Shown here: positions 1 through 5,885 of the stretch, in pieces
Position numbering within the stretch: the first letter of the stretch is position 1
Layout: every line of letters begins with the position of its first letter
Source of the DNA: Candidatus Competibacteraceae bacterium
GTDB lineage: Bacteria > Pseudomonadota > Gammaproteobacteria > Competibacterales > Competibacteraceae
Direction: 5' to 3'
Length of the DNA: 8,456 nucleotides
Assembly: GCA_003527885.1 (NCBI GenBank)
Contig: DPWB01000090.1
Location: 1-8,456, forward strand
Notes under the pieces: model-generated
The model's database searches: none
What the model was told of the DNA's origin: nothing
The model's input: only the letters and a program-made list of their open reading frames with translations
Position numbers and translations under genes: made by a program

Positions 1-1425
1 GCCATTGGCGACTAAGTCTTGCCGTGCGCGGTTGAAGGCTTTTTTGCAGGAATCAGGCTTGTCACTGCTGCTGATACCCGCTGAATAGCATGCTTGCCGC
101 CATTGGTCTTCAGCGACCGTGACCACGCCGTCAGCATCAATGCCGTCCCGAATCAGTGCGGTTCTGAGAGCGTCCACAGCGATCCGTTGCGCTGCTGGTA
201 AACGGGACTTTTCCTCAAATGTCCCGCTTTGTCCCGCCTCGGTTGGCACCAGCACGGCCGAATTCAGCGGTCTACCCTTGGCGTCGCACCAGGGCAAATC
301 TTGCCGGGTCAGCAGCCACGAAAGCGGGGCAGGTTCATCAGCATCCTTCATCTTCATGCAGCGCACGGTGATCCGCTGTTCGCTACGTTCAACCAGGAAT
401 TCAGCATCTATCGCGGCTCGCAGTACCGACGATCCGCGTCCTCGGCTCTTTTCACCATGTCCCGAATGGTGAGGCACCAAAATAGCCGCGCCGCTGGCAA
501 CCCGTAAGGCGTCCAGGCCGGAGACAAATTGGTTCATGTCTCGCGTCGAGTTCTCATCGCCAGCGCCAAAATTGCGGGCTAGGGTGTCAATCGCAATCGC
601 TCGCGGCTTAACCGGCATCCCTCGAATTTCATCGGCGATAGCCGCCACGGCAACCGGATCGCCGATTGCGGCAGGAACCGTGCGAATCAGGACGTTGTGG
701 ATCGCGTCTTCATGGCCGGGATGCGCCTCGAACCACGCCTTGAAGCGCCGGATAATCCCGTTTTGCCCTTCACCCGCCAAATACATCACCGGGCCGCTCA
801 GGGTGTCATGGCCGCGCCACGGCAAACCGGCGGCGACATGACACAGCAGGTCAATCGTAACGAAAGTTTTTCCGCTTCCAGAGTCGCCGAAAATCACATT
901 GGTGGAATCTTCACCAATGAAGCCGTCTACCAACCAGTTTTCAGCCGGAGGCGCTTTCAACAGGTCAGCCAGTGGCGAGAAGGTGGATCGGCGAACCGTG
1001 GGTTGCTGCAAGGCTTCCAGGTCGTCAAACAGCTTGCGGATTTCATCTGCGGGCCGCCTGGCGTCAATCGCCTTGGTGAGCCAGTCCCTAGACGCAACGC
1101 AGCGCCGCTCCCGCTCACAATCTTTCAGCAGCGTCACCCATACCGCCAAGTTTGCGGCGCTAACGTGAACGGACATGCTGGTTTCATATTCGATTCTGGC
1201 GGCTTGAGAGAGCGCGTTTCGCAGCGTCGCCGGGTCGGGTTGAACGTTATCGGCAATCAGCCTACAAACGCCTGAAAACGCCTCTTTGACGGATAGGTTC
1301 GTGAACAAGTCGGCATGGATACCCAGCCGGATGATGTCCTTGCCGTCCGGGTTGCGGATCAGAGCAGCGAGTACCGCCCGCTCGGCTTCGTGATTGACGG
1401 TTGGTTTGCTGTGAGGGTCGCTCAT
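1..1425 (-). CDS. RepA-like AAA ATPase/helicase with DnaB-type N-terminal domain (C-terminus cut by window edge)
   Basis: Likely a replication or primase-associated hexameric ATPase of the plasmid/phage RepA (AAA_25) type. The reading frame is open for all 475 codons visible and runs off the left edge. Residues about 10-60 (NHEAERAVLAALIRNPDGK, then LGIHADLF) look like the helical DnaB N-terminal domain. Walker A is GDSGSGKT at about 180-187, and Walker B is AIAIDTLAR with Asp280. It is followed by LVPHHSGHGEKSRGRGSS near 316-334, the arginine/serine-rich motif usual in RepA-like ATPases. The last visible residues (KKAFNRARQDLVANG) resemble the winged-helix end of such proteins, so few residues are probably missing. 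The ATG overlaps the upstream stop as ATGA, and a GAGGG SD lies 7-8 nt before it. Family assignment is strong; the exact role (replication initiator, helicase or helicase loader) is inferred. Confidence 0.85.
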   Translation of the reverse strand, partial: MSDPHSKPTVNHEAERAVLAALIRNPDGKDIIRLGIHADLFTNLSVKEAFSGVCRLIADNVQPDPATLRNALSQAARIEYETSMSVHVSAANLAVWVTLLKDCERERRCVASRDWLTKAIDARRPADEIRKLFDDLEALQQPTVRRSTFSPLADLLKAPPAENWLVDGFIGEDSTNVIFGDSGSGKTFVTIDLLCHVAAGLPWRGHDTLSGPVMYLAGEGQNGIIRRFKAWFEAHPGHEDAIHNVLIRTVPAAIGDPVAVAAIADEIRGMPVKPRAIAIDTLARNFGAGDENSTRDMNQFVSGLDALRVASGAAILVPHHSGHGEKSRGRGSSVLRAAIDAEFLVERSEQRITVRCMKMKDADEPAPLSWLLTRQDLPWCDAKGRPLNSAVLVPTEAGQSGTFEEKSRLPAAQRIAVDALRTALIRDGIDADGVVTVAEDQWRQACYSAGISSSDKPDSCKKAFNRARQDLVANG

Positions 1426-2108
1426 GGTTGCGCCCTCACAACCGGATCGGCGCTTTCATCTTCCTGCTGCCACCAGCGCATAAATTCCCGCGCTTCATCG
1501 TCCATTCCCTGATTTACGAGCATCCAACGTATTTGGGCGGCCCTCATGGCGGACGTTGGCTGATTCCATGGGCTTGGCGGGGTCTCGATATAAATCAGCA
1601 TCTCAGAATCGAGCTTGAGTTTCTTTTCGCACCATTCTTGAAACTTTCTAGGACAGCGCGTGAGAATCTGGCGTGCTTCATGAAGCACATCCTTGAGTTG
1701 CTCCATGAATAACGCTGTTCTATCAATATCTTGTTCTATGCCGCGCTCCAGGCGCTTAAACAATGCCTGTTCTTCAGCGGATACCGGCTCAACTTCTGAT
1801 GTGGGTTCCGCGTCGGTTGCAGGCCCAGCTACCAGCCGTAACACCTCGTTTAAACTCAAATACGCATCGGTGCGTTTTTCAGCAGGCAGTTCACGGGCTA
1901 CCCGCATGTAGTTTTGGATTGTGCGCGTGCTGATCGCCGGGCAATGCGCTCTCAACCACGGTAGCCATTGGCCGTGCTGGCATTGCGCCTTGGCTTTCAG
2001 CAGCAAGTCGCCCGCCACCAGCGCCCGTTCTACCGCCTTGCTGGCGTAGGTTTGCGCTTCCTCATGGGCCGCGTTGATCTGCGTCGCCAGCGCCACTAGG
2101 TCTGTCAT
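1422..2108 (-). CDS. DUF3102-like protein, 228 aa
   Basis: Residues 1-80 match the pattern of DUF3102-type proteins: an N-terminal helix (MTDLVALATQINAAHEEA), an AGDLLLKAKAQCQHGQW block, then WLRAHCPAISTRTIQNYMRVA, which reads as a helix-turn-helix. Such proteins occur on plasmids, phages and integrative elements and are thought to bind DNA, but their function is not well established. Residues 110-228 are acidic and helical with several Trp residues and carry no motif I recognise. The frame is open upstream to 2330, but the ATG at 2108 is preferred: it has GTGAGGGC 6-7 nt upstream and follows the upstream stop by 10 nt, while the longer form would overlap that whole gene. The stop overlaps the start of the ATPase gene as ATGA, suggesting translational coupling. 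Confidence 0.8.
   Translation of the reverse strand: MTDLVALATQINAAHEEAQTYASKAVERALVAGDLLLKAKAQCQHGQWLPWLRAHCPAISTRTIQNYMRVARELPAEKRTDAYLSLNEVLRLVAGPATDAEPTSEVEPVSAEEQALFKRLERGIEQDIDRTALFMEQLKDVLHEARQILTRCPRKFQEWCEKKLKLDSEMLIYIETPPSPWNQPTSAMRAAQIRWMLVNQGMDDEAREFMRWWQQEDESADPVVRAQP
1430..1452. repeat. Copy 1 of a 23-nt repeat over a start region (ATPase gene)
   Basis: The plus strand reads GCGCCCTCACA, four variable bases, then GATCGGCG. It spans the SD of the ATPase gene and the last codons of the DUF3102-like gene. A second copy at 2113-2135 differs only within the four central bases (one of which also agrees), so 20 of 23 positions match. Confidence 0.7.
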
Positions 2109-2112
2109 AGCC

Positions 2113-2135
2113 GCGCCCTCACAGCTTGATCGGCG
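2113..2135. repeat. Copy 2 of the 23-nt repeat over a start region (DUF3102-like gene)
   Basis: Same 23-nt unit as at 1430-1452, placed identically relative to the next start: it covers the SD (GTGAGGGC) of the DUF3102-like gene and the last codons plus stop of the AlpA-like gene. Both copies sit 4 nt before the ATG, which suggests a copied translation-initiation segment or a shared binding site. Confidence 0.7.
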
Positions 2136-2355
2136 GGAGACCCGCCAGGGCGACGATCGGCAGTTCCAGCCGCTCGGCAAGTTCCGGGGAGAAATCACGG
2201 ATCGTCGAAAGCGTCCAGGCGCGCGGCGATCCGTTTGCGGGAAGCCGGCAATCGGGTTTCGGGAAGCGTCCACCGCGGATCGCCGCGTAGACGGTCTGGT
2301 CAGAGACCCGGAGAGCAGCGGCCAAATCATTCGCTAGTAAAGGATGCGCGGTCAT
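2119..2355 (-). CDS. AlpA-like / excisionase-type helix-turn-helix protein, 78 aa
   Basis: Small DNA-binding protein of the AlpA/MerR-like HTH type. Residues 8-33 give LAAALRVSDQTVYAAIRGGRFPKP, the typical helix-turn-helix plus the GRFPxP wing, followed by a Trp-containing segment (RAWTLSTIRDF) as in AlpA and phage excisionases. Length is normal for the family. An SD, AAGAGG, lies 7 nt before the ATG at 2355. It is the first gene of the operon with the DUF3102-like and ATPase genes. In P4-like satellites and integrative elements AlpA proteins act as transcription activators or excision factors; which applies here is inference. The upstream region has no clear sigma70 promoter. Confidence 0.82.
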   Translation of the reverse strand: MTAHPLLANDLAAALRVSDQTVYAAIRGGRFPKPDCRLPANGSPRAWTLSTIRDFSPELAERLELPIVALAGLPPIKL

Positions 2356-2618
2356 AAATACCTCTTAAATCATGACCCTGCGCGGTAAAGCCGTGAGTTT
2401 TTTCTAGTACACAAAACTGGTTATGGAGACAAACAGAAATGTGATACTCTAAAAAACGACACAGTTCTACCGCCCATGGCGGGTTTGAATGTGGCTGGCT
2501 AGTCGTGAGCAACTTGCGATGGTGGCGGCACGACTGGCAGCGATTAGGGTCGAAAAAAATACCGTCTGGCTAAGCTAAATGATTTCCCGCTTAAGTCCAG
2601 AAAAATCGACAGATGATC
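2356..2618. other. Gene-free leader of the AlpA operon
   Basis: No convincing gene on either strand; a 61-aa minus frame at 2327-2512 has no SD and overlaps the AlpA-like start. Promoters for the AlpA operon should lie here. The best minus-strand match is TTGTCT, 17 nt, TACTAG (2405-2433), only 3 of 6 in each box, so it is not called. CCGCC-CAT-GGCGG at 2470-2482 is a short inverted repeat. Several A and T runs occur. I saw no iterons clear enough to suggest an origin. Confidence 0.5.
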
Positions 2619-2655
2619 AAAAAACCCGCCTGGGTTTCGCCAAGGCGGGTTTTTT
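2619..2655. terminator. Strong bidirectional intrinsic terminator
   Basis: A 12-bp perfect stem (AAAAAACCCGCC with GGCGGGTTTTTT) extends by TGG/CCA across one bulged A to leave the six-base loop GTTTCG. Seven T at 2650-2656 serve the plus strand, and six A at 2619-2624 give the U tract on the minus strand. It lies 14 nt after the stop at 2670 and so ends the minus-strand operon 4047-2670, shielding the AlpA operon from read-through. Confidence 0.93.
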
Positions 2656-2669
2656 TATGGACAGGGGCG

Positions 2670-2915
2670 TTATTTTTCGTCTAGCGCTGCGGACAGCACT
2701 TCCAGCGTGTTGGCGATGTTGGTGAGTTGAAGGAACATCCCGCGCCGGGCGCTCTCGCTGTCCAGGAAGGAATATCGCTCCGTATCGCTGCCGAAGAGAT
2801 CAGCGAGCATCCATAAGACTGAACTGATGCCTTCAAGCGCATCTTGAATTTGACAGGATTTGATAGCGCCTTCGCTATTTAGATAGGGGTGAATCAGTCG
2901 GGGCGCGTCGCTCAT
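2670..2915 (-). CDS. Hypothetical protein, 81 aa
   Basis: Not recognised. The product starts MSDAPRLIHPYLNSEGAI, then has a mostly helical segment (DALEGISSVLWMLADLFG, later FLQLTNIANTLEVLSAALDE) with regularly spaced hydrophobic residues and an acidic character. It has no signal peptide or membrane span. The frame is open up to 2990, but the ATG at 2915 is chosen because GGAGG lies 7 nt before it and because it overlaps the upstream stop as ATGA. It is the last gene of the operon from 4047 and is followed 14 nt later by the terminator. A small partner or regulatory protein is a guess only. Confidence 0.65.
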   Translation of the reverse strand: MSDAPRLIHPYLNSEGAIKSCQIQDALEGISSVLWMLADLFGSDTERYSFLDSESARRGMFLQLTNIANTLEVLSAALDEK

Positions 2916-3268
2916 CGTGACGCCTCCGTAGGAACCGCCTTGCAAATCTGGCGGTTCAAAAACTGGAAAATTCGATTGCGGTAATGACATTTGACGGCGT
3001 GATGTCGAGACGCACGCAGCTTCTGAAAGAGACGGTTCATCTTGTTATTGACATGGGGTTTTTCGTACACCCCCAACTGATTGCAGCGCCCCATCAATTC
3101 CATGATGCAAACGGCTTCACGCACCTGTTTGGGGTTAAGCCGGTCCAATAAAGGGGCAAGGCGGCAAATAACTGCGGCTTCATCAGGAGGCAGCTCTGCC
3201 AGGAACTCAGGAGTCAACTGCGCGGTGAAGCGCCCGGTGGGCGGAGTATCATTCAGGATGCTGCTCAT
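2912..3268 (-). CDS. Hypothetical basic protein, 118 aa
   Basis: Not recognised. The N-terminal half is acidic to neutral and helical (LTPEFLAELPPDEAAVICRLAPLLDRL, then NPKQVREAVCIMELMGR). The C-terminal third is strongly basic (NNKMNRLFQKLRASRHHAVKCHYRNR), which could contact nucleic acid. GGAG lies about 9 nt before the ATG at 3268. The stop overlaps the next start as ATGA. It lies in an operon with a predicted DNA-binding protein and a coiled-coil protein, but follows the hairpin-rich gap at 3269-3358, so expression of this pair may be set separately. No function assigned. Confidence 0.65.
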   Translation of the reverse strand: MSSILNDTPPTGRFTAQLTPEFLAELPPDEAAVICRLAPLLDRLNPKQVREAVCIMELMGRCNQLGVYEKPHVNNKMNRLFQKLRASRHHAVKCHYRNRIFQFLNRQICKAVPTEASR

Positions 3269-3300
3269 GGCCTATTTCTCCATAGGTCGGGGGTGGAAGT

Positions 3301-3331
3301 CCGGCATGGCGTGGTCAAGACGCCATGCCGG
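3301..3331. repeat. Perfect 12-bp stem hairpin between operon genes
   Basis: CCGGCATGGCGT, a seven-base loop, then ACGCCATGCCGG. Without a T run on either strand it does not look like an intrinsic terminator. It sits in the 90-nt gap between the coiled-coil gene and the 118-aa gene and would form in the mRNA, where it could stabilise ends, protect against decay or lower read-through. Confidence 0.8.
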
Positions 3332-3338
3332 GCGCTAA

Positions 3339-3355
3339 CCGGTCGGAATGACCGG
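3339..3355. repeat. Small inverted repeat next to the hairpin
   Basis: CCGGTC, five bases, GACCGG. It begins 8 nt after the larger hairpin and ends 4 nt before the 3' end of the coiled-coil gene. The two could act together as an mRNA processing or stability element. Confidence 0.6.
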
Positions 3356-3358
3356 GAT

Positions 3359-3586
3359 TCAGGAATTCGATAATTCAAGCCGCCGATCGATGTGTTCCAA
3401 CCGGTTGTCTACGCGGTCGATCCGTAGATGGATGATCGCCATATCGGCGTGAACACTGGCGACTTGGCTTTCCAGTGAAGTGAGCCGGGCCTTGATGATG
3501 TCCACATCGGCGGCGGTCTGATCCACGCGGGCGCGGATGTGGCGCAGATGCTCAAGAACCAGACTATCAATATCGGCGCTCATCAT
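3359..3586 (-). CDS. Small coiled-coil protein, 75 aa
   Basis: Almost the whole protein is a heptad-like helix: LEHLRHIRARVDQTAADVD, then IIKARLTSLESQVASVHADM and IHLRIDRVDNRLEHIDRRLEL, with hydrophobic residues at a/d spacing. Similar short coiled-coil proteins are common in proteobacterial accessory regions, usually without known function. The start can be either of two adjacent ATG codons (3586 or 3583). The first overlaps the upstream stop as ATGA; GAGGGGG lies just before it, at slightly short distance for the first and good distance for the second. It probably forms homo-oligomers or binds a neighbour, possibly the RHH-HTH protein; that is inference. Confidence 0.75.
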   Translation of the reverse strand: MMSADIDSLVLEHLRHIRARVDQTAADVDIIKARLTSLESQVASVHADMAIIHLRIDRVDNRLEHIDRRLELSNS

Positions 3587-4047
3587 TGCCCCCTCGTTGA
3601 AGTTGCGGCGTTTGCAGATTCCTTCAGTTGCGTCTGTTGTAAAACTTTGCGGATCGTCGCCCGGCTGATCGGAGTCCGGGCGCGGGTCATGATGCCTTGC
3701 TCAAAAAGGCGTTGCGATATTTCAGTAAGATTCAGCCCTTCAGCGTGTAGGGCGGCTATCGCCTGATCCCGGTCCACCGGCGCGGGCCTTGTGGCGCCAG
3801 GCGTTACCGGGCGCTGGGTCTGTTTCTGGTGCGCCAAACCCTTCAAAAGCAAGGCTTCCACCACATCGGAAAGCGGCTTTCCTGTGGCGGACGCTTCCGC
3901 GTCAATCTCGCGGCGGATTGCTGAAGAAAGCCAGGCATTGGTCTGAATCTTGCCGGCTGTCAGCAACCGCTCGCGCCGCGCAGCATTGGCGGCGTTGTTT
4001 CGTGCGCGAATCCGCCTAGCCAGTTCTCGATCATCTAGTTTCGCCAA
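3583..4047 (-). CDS. Two-domain DNA-binding protein: ribbon-helix-helix-like plus resolvase-type HTH, 154 aa (TTG start)
   Basis: Residues about 33-71 (KIQTNAWLSSAIRREIDAEA, then TGKPLSDVVEALLLKGL) fit a ribbon-helix-helix fold: a short strand followed by two helices. Residues 94-136 (AIAALHAEGLNLTEISQRLF, then GIMTRARTPISRATIRKVL) resemble the HTH seen in serine-recombinase 'Recombinase' domains. A Pro-rich linker (about 79-92) separates them, and the N-terminus is very basic. No resolvase catalytic domain is present, so a repressor or partition-like role is more likely than recombination. The start is TTG at 4047, supported by AGAGGG 6 nt upstream and by the promoter at 4084-4112; no in-frame ATG fits better. 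First gene of the operon ending at 2670, so it may control that operon. Confidence 0.75.
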   Translation of the reverse strand: MAKLDDRELARRIRARNNAANAARRERLLTAGKIQTNAWLSSAIRREIDAEASATGKPLSDVVEALLLKGLAHQKQTQRPVTPGATRPAPVDRDQAIAALHAEGLNLTEISQRLFEQGIMTRARTPISRATIRKVLQQTQLKESANAATSTRGQ

Positions 4048-4083
4048 GCCTATCCCTCTCTTTAAGTTTTCCGATATTCGCTA

Positions 4084-4112
4084 ATGATACTGATAAAAAA
4101 AGTTCATAGCAA
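4084..4112 (-). promoter_or_regulatory. Sigma70-type promoter for the RHH-HTH operon
   Basis: On the minus strand: TTGCTA (-35, plus 4107-4112), 17-nt spacer, TATCAT (-10, plus 4084-4089). Matches are 4 of 6 and 5 of 6. Transcription would begin near 4077, leaving a leader of about 30 nt with the SD before the TTG start at 4047. This is the best promoter in the window. Confidence 0.6.
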
Positions 4113-4125
4113 TGGTTTTTTTGAT

Positions 4126-4157
4126 TATCACTGGCGAGTAAACAAAGGCTATCACTG
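4126..4157. repeat. Direct repeat TATCACTG upstream of the RHH-HTH promoter
   Basis: TATCACTG occurs at 4126-4133 and at 4150-4157, 24 bp apart and so near two helical turns, just upstream of the -35 box. RHH repressors often bind short repeats near their own promoter, so an operator is plausible. Eight bases alone could be chance. Confidence 0.4.
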
Positions 4158-4171
4158 TCCGAAGTTTATGA

Positions 4172-4189
4172 TGTGTCCCATGGGACACA
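4172..4189. repeat. 18-bp perfect palindrome
   Basis: TGTGTCCCATGGGACACA. It lies about 60 bp upstream of the -35 box of the RHH-HTH operon and covers the odd last codons of the gene remnant. Could be an operator. Confidence 0.85.
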
Positions 4190-4281
4190 AACTATTCCAA
4201 CAACCTCCTTCCACACTTCATGCTGCACTTCCGGCTCAAGGCGGGTGAGAGGGCGGACTTGACTTTCGGTGGCGGGCACAA

Positions 4282-4299
4282 TGTCTGCAATTGCAGACA
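4282..4299. repeat. 18-bp perfect palindrome
   Basis: TGTCTGCAATTGCAGACA, inside the gene remnant (codons for VSAIAD). It shares the TGTC/GACA ends with the palindrome at 4172-4189. Confidence 0.85.
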
Positions 4300-4438
4300 C
4301 GTTCTCAAAGGAAGCAGCGCCTTTCAGTAACTCATACGCCCGTGGACGCGAAAGATTCCACCGCTCTTTGCAATACGCCTCGAACGTATCAAATTGTTGC
4401 CGATACAGCCGCGAGTCGCGGATTTCCAGCAGGGCGTT

Positions 4439-4458
4439 TTTTCGCCAATTGGCGAAAA
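4439..4458. repeat. 20-bp perfect palindrome
   Basis: TTTTCGCCAATTGGCGAAAA, the longest perfect palindrome I found. It lies at the 5' edge of the conserved part of the gene remnant. No spacer, so it suits binding by a symmetric dimer better than an RNA hairpin. Confidence 0.9.
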
Positions 4459-4494
4459 TGACTTGCTTCAGTGCGGCGCTTAGCCGTGGGAACC

Positions 4495-4508
4495 TGCCCT
4501 ATAGGGCA
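4495..4508. repeat. 14-bp perfect palindrome
   Basis: TGCCCTATAGGGCA. The minus-strand TAG that closes the remnant frame lies in its centre. It is downstream of the integrase stop codon. Confidence 0.85.
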
Positions 4509-4526
4509 ACTTTGTAAACAAGCGCC

Positions 4527-4538
4527 CACGCGCGCGTG
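4527..4538. repeat. 12-bp alternating palindrome after the integrase gene
   Basis: CACGCGCGCGTG, two bases beyond the integrase stop. It is purine-pyrimidine alternating. With no T run it is not a standard terminator. Confidence 0.75.
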
Positions 4539-4539
4539 C

Positions 4540-5607
4540 TCAGCTCTTGTTCCTAGCCGCCCGTTCCGCCGCTCGCATCTGGTTCGCCAAGTCACTGACC
4601 GCCGTCCGAATTTTTCCCAGCGGGTTGGCTTTGTCTACTGTATCAAAAAGTTTACGAATCGCGAGCTGGGTGTATAAGGCCGTTGATTCCGGGCTGCTGT
4701 GCCCTAACAAGGCTTGGCGAATCAGCAGGTCTACATCTTCCTCTGCAAGCTCTGTCGCAAATAAGTGACGAAAGGCGTGAGGATGTAACACTTTATTCGG
4801 CACTCCCTGAACCTTGCCGTACTTCTTCAGAATCGCGCCAAAAGAATCTGGCCTGATCCGCAACCGCTCTCCGTGGCGCTCATGCGCGCGCACTCGCGGA
4901 TTGTTCCGGTTGACGAACAACACCCGGTCGCCACTGGGCAGTAGCCTTGACTGCTCATCAATCTTGTCATGCCCGAGATAGGCGCGCACGAACAGCCCGG
5001 TTTCCATCGGCGCGGGAACGATTCGTTCTTTCTTGCCCTTCTCGCACAAACGAATCGAAAGCCTTTCGCATTTGTTTTTGCTCGGCTGCGTCCAAATCAA
5101 ATCCCCCTCGTTCAACGCCACCAGCCCACTCACTCGGCAACCGGTTCCAATCAAAACCGCGAGCATCGCCGCATCTCGCAACCCGACAAAGGTATTCAAG
5201 TCGGGGGCCATAATCAGGCTTTCTGCATGTTGAAGTTGCGCGGGTTTTGGGAGCGGACTGCCACACTTGGGAGAAGGCAAATGCTCAGCCGGATTGCTCT
5301 CAATAAATCCCGCTTCCTTAGTCCAATGATAAAAGCCCCGCACGGCAATGATCGCAATTCGCCGCGTTTGGGGCAAAAGCTTGGCGCGATGCAGTTCCAG
5401 TCCGGTCCACTGTTCCAACATTTCCGCAGTCGCCTGAAATAAGCTGCGCGGCGGTTGCAAGGTCAATAGCCAAGCCGCAAGCCTATCGAGAAACCGGCCA
5501 TATTTCTTTACCGTGGCGAGTTGCAATCCGACATTGTATTGCTGAAAAACCAGGAATCGGTTTACAACCGAATCGGCGCTGAAGCACTCAGACTCATTCG
5601 TTGTCAT
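4540..5607 (-). CDS. Tyrosine recombinase / integrase, 355 aa
   Basis: Catalyses site-specific DNA strand exchange, most likely integration and excision of this element. Residues about 12-105 form the SAM-like core-binding domain. The catalytic domain has Arg158 (GTGCRVSGL), Lys190 (CEKGKKERIVP), His277 and Arg280 (HPHAFRH), His303 (LGHSS) and the nucleophile Tyr312 (ALYTQ), so all active-site residues are present. Length fits a phage or element integrase rather than XerC/D (about 300 aa). The residue after RVS is Gly where Glu is usual. ATG at 5607 is preferred, with AGAGG about 8 nt upstream; a TTG at 5610 is possible. The start overlaps the preceding stop by one base (TGATG), so it is probably translated with the 92-aa gene. 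It may be poorly expressed alone. Confidence 0.95.
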   Translation of the reverse strand: MTTNESECFSADSVVNRFLVFQQYNVGLQLATVKKYGRFLDRLAAWLLTLQPPRSLFQATAEMLEQWTGLELHRAKLLPQTRRIAIIAVRGFYHWTKEAGFIESNPAEHLPSPKCGSPLPKPAQLQHAESLIMAPDLNTFVGLRDAAMLAVLIGTGCRVSGLVALNEGDLIWTQPSKNKCERLSIRLCEKGKKERIVPAPMETGLFVRAYLGHDKIDEQSRLLPSGDRVLFVNRNNPRVRAHERHGERLRIRPDSFGAILKKYGKVQGVPNKVLHPHAFRHLFATELAEEDVDLLIRQALLGHSSPESTALYTQLAIRKLFDTVDKANPLGKIRTAVSDLANQMRAAERAARNKS

Positions 5608-5885
5608 CAAATTAACCTCTGTTGACTTTTAATCGAGAATGGTCGGAAGTTTTCTATCTTCGGCGGCGAATGAGGAAGCGCTAATTCGGCATAAGAAGCG
5701 GCGAGTTTTTCTCGAAACTGATAGAGCGCACACGCCAAATTGTAGCGCTCGCGCCAAGTCAGCGGGGCTTTAGGTTCGTGCGCCAAGCGCCAACCGAGGT
5801 TGCGGATCAGTAGATCAAACCGCCCGCCGCGCGGAAGGCCAAGAGCCGCCAGCGCCGCCACCTGCTCGCGTTCCGTGGCGTTCAC
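5607..5885 (-). CDS. Hypothetical protein upstream of the integrase, 92 aa (GTG start)
   Basis: Not recognised. The product is soluble and mostly helical: an N-terminal part (VAALAALGLPRGGRFDLLIR), a basic Trp-containing middle (PLTWRERYNLACALYQFRE) and a Pro/Phe-rich tail. It begins with GTG, overlapping the stop of the 80-aa ORF as GTGA, and its own stop overlaps the integrase ATG by one base. This tight packing implies co-translation with the integrase, so an accessory recombination factor is a reasonable guess. I see no AlpA- or Xis-like HTH in it. Confidence 0.65.
   Translation of the reverse strand: MNATEREQVAALAALGLPRGGRFDLLIRNLGWRLAHEPKAPLTWRERYNLACALYQFREKLAASYAELALPHSPPKIENFRPFSIKSQQRLI

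Larger units (their letters stand above)
4166..4498 (-). pseudogene. Remnant of a plasmid/phage gene family (FEAYCxERW / RPLTRLEPE type), lacking start codon and C-terminus
   Basis: The minus frame from 4498 to the TAA at 4166-4168 encodes LLEIRDSRLYR, FEAYCKERW, RAYELL and VPATESQVRPLTRLEPE, then QHEVWKEVVG. I recognise these blocks as a family of predicted regulatory or replication-associated proteins on plasmids and prophages. The frame starts after a TAG at 4499-4501 with no ATG, GTG or TTG before the conserved part, and the usual spacing before ALLEIRD appears shortened. After VVG the sequence changes to an unrelated tail (IVCVPWDTS), where the family usually continues. Both ends of the conserved stretch fall at or near perfect palindromes. 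It is therefore a fragment, unless a CTG or ATT start is used. The family name is from memory and not verified. Confidence 0.7.

Noticed and set aside
119..1712. Several plus-strand frames opposite the ATPase and DUF3102-like genes
   Set aside because: Shadow frames: no SD, no family likeness, Arg/Ser/Pro-rich composition, and lying over well-supported minus-strand genes.
1422..2330. 302-aa extended form of the DUF3102-like gene
   Set aside because: The first 74 residues lie over the AlpA-like gene in another frame, have no family likeness, and the ATG at 2108 has a good SD.
2407..2415. AGTACACAA shared with the complement of the inverted repeat at 5979-6013
   Set aside because: Nine bases only, not enough to claim a second core site in 8.4 kb.
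2670..2990. 106-aa extended form of the last operon gene
   Set aside because: ATG at 2915 has GGAGG at ideal distance and overlaps the upstream stop; the longer form overlaps the 118-aa gene by about 80 bases.
4269..4595. Plus 82-aa and minus 68-aa frames around the gene remnant
   Set aside because: They are out of frame with the recognisable family blocks and have no SD.
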